Positions 6,157 to 10,388 of a stretch of DNA of 10,388 nt are shown one piece after another. The position numbers and the translations under genes were made by a program. How positions within the stretch are numbered: the first letter of the stretch is position 1; every line of letters starts with the position of its first letter. Origin of the DNA: Bacillota bacterium (GTDB lineage: Bacteria; Bacillota; Clostridia; Christensenellales; QAND01); NCBI GenBank assembly GCA_003150225.1, contig QAND01000026.1, positions 1,425 through 11,812 of the forward strand, read 5' to 3'. Below the pieces are notes generated by a model that had not been told where the DNA came from, did no database searches, and saw only the letters and a list, made by a program, of their open reading frames with translations.

Positions 6157-7086
6157 ATGACAAGCCGCAGGGATGAAAAGCCGTTTGGAGCGGCGGAAAA
6201 ACAGAACGGGGCATTCCGGCCCCACAGGCGCAAAACCCGGCTGCTCTGGGCGGCGCTTTTATCGGTGGTTTTGGCCGGGTTGGTGCTATTGGTCGCCCTT
6301 TCCCGCTCCCCCGATGACGGCTACATCCAACAGACGGCCCTTACCGGAGACCTCACCACCTACTATAGTTTTTCCGGGTCGGTCATCGCGCCGGAACGGA
6401 CGGTATCGGTTGCGGAGGGCCCCCTTACCATATCCCAGCTTTATTACAGGGAGGGGGATCGTGTGGAAAAGGGAGAGGCCGTATTGAAAACCTCCGATGG
6501 TCGGGTATACCGGGCTGGTATGGACGGGGAGCTATGGGGACTTACCCTTTCAAAGGGCCAGACCGTCCCAGCGGGACAAACCCTGTTTTCCGTGGTAGAC
6601 TACCAGGATCTGCGGATACGGATTCAGGTTGACGAACAGGATGTGGCCGCCCTCTCCCTGGACCAGCCCGTCCGCGTTTCCATCCATGCCCTGGGCCTCA
6701 CCCAGGACGGCCGCATTTCCCGCATTGCCAGGGAGGCGTCGGGCCAGGGAGGCGTCCCCTATTTTGAGGTAGAAGTTGTGTTATCCCAACTGCCCGCAGG
6801 GCTGCTGGCCGGTATGTCCGCAGAGGTCAAGCTGGAAAATCAATCGGTGACGGATGGAGTGCTGCTGCCGGTAAAGGCCCTTCAGACCGACGATCAGAAC
6901 CGTCCTTACGTCTATTATGTCAACGAAAAGGGCCGTATGGACGCCAAATACGTCACCGTGGGAATCAGCGACGGCATATACGCCCAAATTCAGCAGGGTG
7001 TGACGCCGGGAGAAACCGTTTACCTTCCGGTGGAACAGCCCCAAAGCCTGAACCCCATGGATTTGATCCGGGAGGAAACGGAATGA
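6157..7086 (+). CDS. Membrane-fusion (MacA/YknX-like) adaptor of an ABC exporter
   Basis: A 309-aa adaptor subunit of a MacAB-type exporter, anchored by a single N-terminal membrane helix (about 28-48) after a basic cytoplasmic stretch, with the rest outside the cell. It shows two lipoyl-like half motifs (about 83-110, with YYREGDRVEKGEAVL, and about 119-147, with LSKGQTVPAGQTLF), a beta-barrel region (about 151-228) and a membrane-proximal domain (about 231-292). The link between lipoyl halves is only about 9 residues, so the coiled-coil hairpin of MacA-type adaptors is missing. The protein is accordingly short. I chose the ATG at 6157 because AGGGAG lies nine bases upstream. Longer options at a TTG (6118) or ATG (6136) lack good ribosome-binding sites. 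The stop overlaps the ATPase start. Confidence 0.87.
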   Translation: MTSRRDEKPFGAAEKQNGAFRPHRRKTRLLWAALLSVVLAGLVLLVALSRSPDDGYIQQTALTGDLTTYYSFSGSVIAPERTVSVAEGPLTISQLYYREGDRVEKGEAVLKTSDGRVYRAGMDGELWGLTLSKGQTVPAGQTLFSVVDYQDLRIRIQVDEQDVAALSLDQPVRVSIHALGLTQDGRISRIAREASGQGGVPYFEVEVVLSQLPAGLLAGMSAEVKLENQSVTDGVLLPVKALQTDDQNRPYVYYVNEKGRMDAKYVTVGISDGIYAQIQQGVTPGETVYLPVEQPQSLNPMDLIREETE

Positions 7087-7775
7087 CCCGGCGGCCCATT
7101 TTAACCCTTAGCGGGGTGGAAAAGGCCTATCCCATTGGGGAGGAGGAGCAGCTGGTGCTAAAAGGGGTGGACTTCACCCTCTACGAGGGGGAGTTTGTAG
7201 CGGTGCTGGGCCCCTCGGGCTCCGGGAAGTCCACCCTCATGAACATCCTGGGCTGTCTTGACATGCCCACCCGGGGGCGGTATACCCTCATGGGACAGGA
7301 GGTGTCCTCCTTAAGCGAACGGGAGCTGGCACGACTCCGCAACCGGGAGATTGGATTCGTCTTTCAATCCTTCTATCTGCTGCCCCGGCTCACCGCCCTG
7401 GAAAACGTGGAGCTTCCCCTGACCTATGCTGGCGTTGGCCGGCGCCAGCGCAGGGAGATCGCTCAGGGACTTTTAAGCCGGATGGGGCTGGAGAACCGGA
7501 TGGCCCACTACCCCCGGCAGCTGTCGGGAGGCCAGCAGCAGCGGGTGGCCATTGCCCGCGCCCTCTCCTGCCGGCCCTCCCTTCTCCTGGCCGATGAACC
7601 CACCGGCGCCCTGGATCAGCACACCGGCCTCCAGGTGATGGAGTTGTTCCATGACCTGCACCGGGAGGGCAACACCATCGTCATGATCACCCACAACCAG
7701 GATTTGGCGAAAACGGCGCAGCGGGTGGTGGGCATCCTGGACGGCCGTCTCTCCTCGGGGGAGGCGTTGTCATGA
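7083..7775 (+). CDS. MacB/LolD-family ABC transporter ATP-binding protein
   Basis: A 230-aa ATPase that powers the export complex. All motifs are intact: Walker [10 protein letters not shown] (43-51), Q-loop glutamine in VFQSF (Q95), signature LSGGQ (147-151), Walker B LLLADEP with catalytic E172, and switch histidine H204 in ITHNQD. The pattern GCLDMPTRG (57-65) and the family length are typical of the MacB/LolD/YknY group. Its ATG overlaps the adaptor stop (ATGA) with GGGAGG seven bases upstream, and its stop overlaps the permease start, so the three subunits are translated in a coupled way. Substrate is unknown. Relatives export antimicrobial peptides, macrolides or toxins, and which applies here cannot be told. 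Confidence 0.96.
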   Translation: MTRRPILTLSGVEKAYPIGEEEQLVLKGVDFTLYEGEFVAVLGPSGSGKSTLMNILGCLDMPTRGRYTLMGQEVSSLSERELARLRNREIGFVFQSFYLLPRLTALENVELPLTYAGVGRRQRREIAQGLLSRMGLENRMAHYPRQLSGGQQQRVAIARALSCRPSLLLADEPTGALDQHTGLQVMELFHDLHREGNTIVMITHNQDLAKTAQRVVGILDGRLSSGEALS

Positions 7776-8947
7776 TTCTGGAAAGCATCCGCATGGCTTG
7801 GCAGAATATCCGGCACAACAAGCTTCGCTCCTTTCTAACGGTGCTGGGCATCGTCATCGGGGTTGCGGCCATCATCGCCCTTATCTCCATGGTTCAAGGG
7901 GTCATGGGAGCCATCAATCAGAAATTCATCGGCCTGGGAGCTGGCAAGCTTTCGGTCCAGGTCACCGGCACCGCTCTGAAGGAGGGGCTTTCCTCCCAGG
8001 ATCTGGAACGGCTGGAGGGCATCTCCTCGGTTTGCGGCCTTTCCCCCAACCTATCCGTGACAGCGCCCGTCCGGATGAACGGACAGACCGTAGAGGATGT
8101 GACCGTCCTGGGCAAGAGCCATGTGTACTTTCGGGAGGAGGCGCCCGCCATCAAATCCGGCCGGGCGCTGACCGCTTTGGACGCCTCCGCCCACAGCCGG
8201 ATGTGTCTCATTGGAGAGGACACCGAACGAGCCCATTTTCTGGGAGGAAGCGCCCTGGGCCGCACCATCACCCTTCATGGGGTAGATTTTACGGTGGTGG
8301 GGGTTACGGATCGGTCCCGGGCGGTGGACGCCATGTTCTTGACGGGAGAGGATCTGGTCATCCTGCCCTATGAGGCCATGATGTCCCTTCTGGGCCAGGA
8401 TAGCCTTGGAGCCGTGGATCTGTATCTGCGGGATTCCGCCCAAATGGATGCCGCCGTAGAAGAGACGAAATCCATCCTCCGCCAGGCATTTAACTACCGG
8501 GAGGGCGCTTTCTCCATCATCAATATGGATAGCTTGACAAAGGTGCTCCGGGAGCTCCAAGCCATGATGGAGGCTCTCCTCATCGGCATTGCCTCCATCG
8601 CTCTTTTGGTAGGGGGCATCGGCATCATGAATATGATGCTGGTGTCGGTTTCAGAGCGGACCACCGAGATCGGCCTCCGCAAAGCTCTGGGCGCCGAGCC
8701 CCGGCGCATTCAGCTGCAGTTTTTGCTGGAATCCATGTTCCTATCCCTGCTGGGCGGGCTCATTGGAGCGGTTGGGGGCGTTCTCTGTACCCTGCTGGCC
8801 TCTGCCGTCATCGGGGTCTCCTGCTCCGTCTCCTTTGGTGCTATACTATTGGGGGTCGGCTTTTCCGCCGCCGTGGGCATCCTCTTTGGCTTTGCCCCCG
8901 CCCGGAAGGCCAGCCGGCTCAATCCCATCGAAGCCCTCCGCCATTAG
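7772..8947 (+). CDS. MacB-type ABC transporter permease
   Basis: A 391-aa permease with the MacB/FtsX layout: one N-terminal helix (about 20-42, FLTVLGIVIGVAAIIALISM), a large outside domain (MacB periplasmic-core type, about 45-265), then three C-terminal helices. The first of these, around 270-290, leads into the conserved SERTTEIGLRKALGA loop that contacts the ATPase. The C-terminus ARKASRLNPIEALRH is a family hallmark. Length matches Gram-positive YknZ-type permeases (about 400). The start at 7772 overlaps the ATPase stop and is preceded by GGAGG at seven bases. It dimerises with the ATPase and adaptor in the cell membrane. The Nudix gene starts 24 bases further on. Confidence 0.95.
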   Translation: MILESIRMAWQNIRHNKLRSFLTVLGIVIGVAAIIALISMVQGVMGAINQKFIGLGAGKLSVQVTGTALKEGLSSQDLERLEGISSVCGLSPNLSVTAPVRMNGQTVEDVTVLGKSHVYFREEAPAIKSGRALTALDASAHSRMCLIGEDTERAHFLGGSALGRTITLHGVDFTVVGVTDRSRAVDAMFLTGEDLVILPYEAMMSLLGQDSLGAVDLYLRDSAQMDAAVEETKSILRQAFNYREGAFSIINMDSLTKVLRELQAMMEALLIGIASIALLVGGIGIMNMMLVSVSERTTEIGLRKALGAEPRRIQLQFLLESMFLSLLGGLIGAVGGVLCTLLASAVIGVSCSVSFGAILLGVGFSAAVGILFGFAPARKASRLNPIEALRH

Positions 8948-8971
8948 CGGATGGAGAAGGAGAGAATTCCC

Positions 8972-9505
8972 ATGAAACGCGAGGAAACCATCGTCAGCCA
9001 GTCCACGGTGTTCAACGGAAAAATCTTTTCGGTGGACCGGATGGAGATCACCCTGCCAAACGGCCGTCCCGCTCTCAGAGAGGTGGTGCGGAACCCCGGC
9101 GCATCTGCCGTTGTGGCAGCGGATGAAAATGGCCGGGTGGCCATGGTGCGCCAGTACCGTATTGCCGCTCAGTCGGAGCTATGGGAGCTTCCCGCCGGGA
9201 AGCTGGATCCGGGAGAAGACCCCCTTGCCTGCGCGCAGAGGGAGCTGTCCGAGGAGACGGGGCTCTCGGCCAAGCGATGGCAAAAGCTCACCGCCATGTG
9301 GTCTTCTCCCGGGTTCTGCGACGAGGTACTGCACATCTACCTGGCCCAGGATCTAACAGCAGCGGACAGCCATCCTGACGAGGGTGAATTCGTTTCCCTG
9401 GAGATGGTGCCCCTCCCCGTCCTATGGGAGCGGATCATGGCGGGGGAGCTCCGGGACGCCAAAACCATCGTTGGCCTTCTCATGGCCAAGGAGATCTTGG
9501 AATAA
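8972..9505 (+). CDS. Nudix hydrolase, ADP-ribose pyrophosphatase (NudF-like)
   Basis: A 177-aa cytoplasmic hydrolase predicted to split ADP-ribose or related nucleotide sugars into AMP and ribose phosphate. The Nudix box is complete (76-98): GKLDPGE, then a seven-residue gap, then RELSEETGL, with the metal-binding glutamates E94 and E95. The upstream VAMVRQYRIAAQSELWELPAG and downstream SPGFCDEVLHIYLA segments match the ADP-ribose pyrophosphatase subgroup. The ATG at 8972 has AAGGAG nine bases upstream. An in-frame ATG at 8951 precedes that site and is unlikely. The gene follows the permease by 24 bases with no terminator, so it is probably transcribed with the exporter, although no functional link is evident. 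Confidence 0.93.
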   Translation: MKREETIVSQSTVFNGKIFSVDRMEITLPNGRPALREVVRNPGASAVVAADENGRVAMVRQYRIAAQSELWELPAGKLDPGEDPLACAQRELSEETGLSAKRWQKLTAMWSSPGFCDEVLHIYLAQDLTAADSHPDEGEFVSLEMVPLPVLWERIMAGELRDAKTIVGLLMAKEILE

Positions 9506-9546
9506 AAAAATAGGCCGCATAGGGGAGCTGGGTTCTTCTAATCCTA

Positions 9547-9568
9547 ATCTAACAGCATATCGTTAGAT
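9547..9568 (+). repeat. Palindromic operator-like site upstream of tspO
   Basis: ATCTAAC (9547-9553) and GTTAGAT (9562-9568) form a perfect 7-bp inverted repeat with an 8-base spacer, in an AT-rich patch within a GC-rich genome. A tandem hexamer CTAATC CTAATC (9538-9549) overlaps its left arm. The repeat ends 15 bases before the tspO ATG, so a bound regulator or an mRNA hairpin could affect tspO. No clear -35/-10 pair is seen in the 78-base gap (9506-9583). Confidence 0.6.
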
Positions 9569-9583
9569 CATGAGGTGAGTGCA

Positions 9584-10051
9584 ATGTGGAACCGCGTCAA
9601 ACCCTATGTCTATTCCATTCTCATCGCCCTGGGCGTGGGCGGGCTCTCCGCCCTTTTGACCGGCGGAAGCATGGATCTTTACAAAACCCTTAACCAGCCG
9701 CCGCTGGCACCGCCTGCCTGGGTATTCCCCGTGGTCTGGACCATCCTGTATGTCCTGATGGGCATTAGCAGCGCCCTGGTCTACCGGGAAGGAGGGCCGG
9801 ACAGCAAGCGGGCCCTTCTTCTCTACGGCATACAACTTCTGGTGAATTTTATCTGGCCTATTCTATTTTTCCGATTTCAGTGGTATCTGCCCTCCTTCCT
9901 CTGGCTGGTATTGCTATGGGTCCTGATCCTCTGGATGATCGTCGCCTTTTACCGGGTTCGTCCCTTGGCTACCTATCTTCAGATCCCCTACCTGGTGTGG
10001 GTTACCTTTGCCGGTTATCTGAACCTTATGATCTATCTACTCAATCCCTAG
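9584..10051 (+). CDS. tspO: TspO/MBR family tryptophan-rich membrane protein
   Basis: A 155-aa integral membrane protein with five predicted helices (about 9-27, 46-66, 78-97, 103-123, 133-152), matching the standard TspO fold and length. Family signatures are NQPPLAPPAWVFPVVWTILY (37-56), LLVNFIWPILFF (85-96) and PYLVWVTFAGYLN (135-147). TspO proteins bind porphyrins and related ligands and act as stress or tetrapyrrole sensors, but their exact role in anaerobes is unclear. The ATG at 9584 has GAGG eight bases upstream. A GTG three codons earlier (9575) overlaps that site and is less likely. It lies 78 bases after the Nudix gene with a palindrome between, and a strong terminator follows. Confidence 0.94.
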   Translation: MWNRVKPYVYSILIALGVGGLSALLTGGSMDLYKTLNQPPLAPPAWVFPVVWTILYVLMGISSALVYREGGPDSKRALLLYGIQLLVNFIWPILFFRFQWYLPSFLWLVLLWVLILWMIVAFYRVRPLATYLQIPYLVWVTFAGYLNLMIYLLNP

Positions 10052-10065
10052 TGTCCTAACTGAAG

Positions 10066-10094
10066 AAGGAAGCCGCAATGCGGCTTCCTTTTTT
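10066..10094 (+). terminator. Intrinsic terminator after tspO
   Basis: A perfect 11-bp stem AAGGAAGCCGC (10066-10076) / GCGGCTTCCTT (10080-10090) with an AAT loop is followed by T10091-10094, so six T end the structure. It closes the plus-strand run that begins with the exporter genes. Confidence 0.94.
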
Positions 10095-10159
10095 ATACGC
10101 CGTCAGCGAGCAAAAAATGAAAGAACGCTTTTCTGCATTCCAGGACAAGGGCGCCGGCC

Positions 10160-10189
10160 TTGACAGTCCTTCTTCCCCCATGAAATAAT
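10160..10189 (+). promoter_or_regulatory. Promoter of the aldo/keto reductase gene
   Basis: A perfect -35 TTGACA (10160-10165) and a -10 AATAAT (10184-10189) are 18 bases apart. Start would be near 10196, giving a leader of about 77 nt. In the rest of the gap (10095-10272) I see no known riboswitch and only a short GCGC hairpin near 10220. Confidence 0.65.
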
Positions 10190-10272
10190 GAGCCCGTTAC
10201 AGTTTCTTTGGTATTTGCCGCGCTTTGGCGCTGGTCAGGATACATATTTACTTTATTGAAGGAGAGAGACAA

Positions 10273-10388
10273 ATGGTTTACAACAAGATTGGTCAGTCCG
10301 GTCTGTACGTCAGCCGCATCTGCCTGGGCACCATGGCCTTTGGCGGACTGTGCGACGAGAAGGAAAGCTTCCGCATCATGGACGAGGC
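10273..10388 (+). CDS. Aldo/keto reductase, N-terminal part (cut by window end)
   Basis: The first 38 codons and part of the next are present. The protein opens [21 protein letters not shown] and continues [18 protein letters not shown], the typical first beta-strands and substrate-pocket start of NADP-dependent aldo/keto reductases. The catalytic Asp-Tyr-Lys-His residues lie beyond the window, so activity and subgroup cannot be judged. The ATG has AAGGAG eight bases upstream and its own promoter, after the tspO terminator, so it begins a new transcription unit. Confidence 0.88.
   Translation, partial: MVYNKIGQSGLYVSRICLGTMAFGGLCDEKESFRIMDE

Noticed and set aside
6157..8947. A bacteriocin or lantibiotic gene cluster around the exporter
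   Set aside because: I looked for small precursor peptides and modification enzymes near the exporter and saw none; neighbours are a Nudix hydrolase and an amidohydrolase.

Overview
The window looks like chromosomal DNA from a GC-rich anaerobic Firmicute of the Clostridia. An Oscillospiraceae-type gut bacterium is my best guess, but that is inference. The reasons are an oxygen-sensitive pyruvate formate-lyase with its activase, a ZTP (pfl-type) riboswitch, strong GGAGG ribosome-binding sites, sigma-A-like promoters, intrinsic terminators, and a MacAB-type exporter split into three genes. I see no insertion sequence, phage gene, CRISPR array, tRNA or rRNA. The region reads as ordinary core or housekeeping DNA with one poorly understood gene pair.

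Left part (1-3252, minus strand): a pflB-pflA operon. A consensus promoter (3252-3224) leads into a ZTP riboswitch (3200-3131). The 3' conserved stem-loop of the aptamer overlaps an intrinsic terminator (3135-3099), so this is a transcriptional ON switch in which ZTP should allow pflB-pflA expression. ZTP signals 10-formyl-tetrahydrofolate shortage and PFL makes formate, so the control fits the pathway. A bidirectional composite terminator (43-118) closes the operon.

Middle (3271-5112, plus strand): a divergent promoter drives a MobB-like P-loop protein carrying an Fe-S-type cysteine cluster. It is translationally coupled (ATGA overlap) to a minimal Bud32/APH-like kinase. A separate promoter, whose -35 box contains the kinase stop codon, drives a small TSCPD-domain protein. 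A strong bidirectional terminator separates this from a convergent amidohydrolase (5948-5133, minus) that has its own promoter.

Right part (6157-10051, plus strand): a MacA/YknX-like adaptor, a MacB/LolD-type ATPase and a MacB-type permease, each start overlapping the previous stop by ATGA. A Nudix ADP-ribose pyrophosphatase and, after a short gap with a palindrome, a TspO/MBR membrane protein follow, ended by a strong terminator. The first 38 codons of an aldo/keto reductase with its own promoter close the window.

The candidate for something undescribed is the coupled MobB/Fe-S protein and small kinase next to, and divergent from, the ZTP-controlled pfl operon. All other genes belong to recognisable families.
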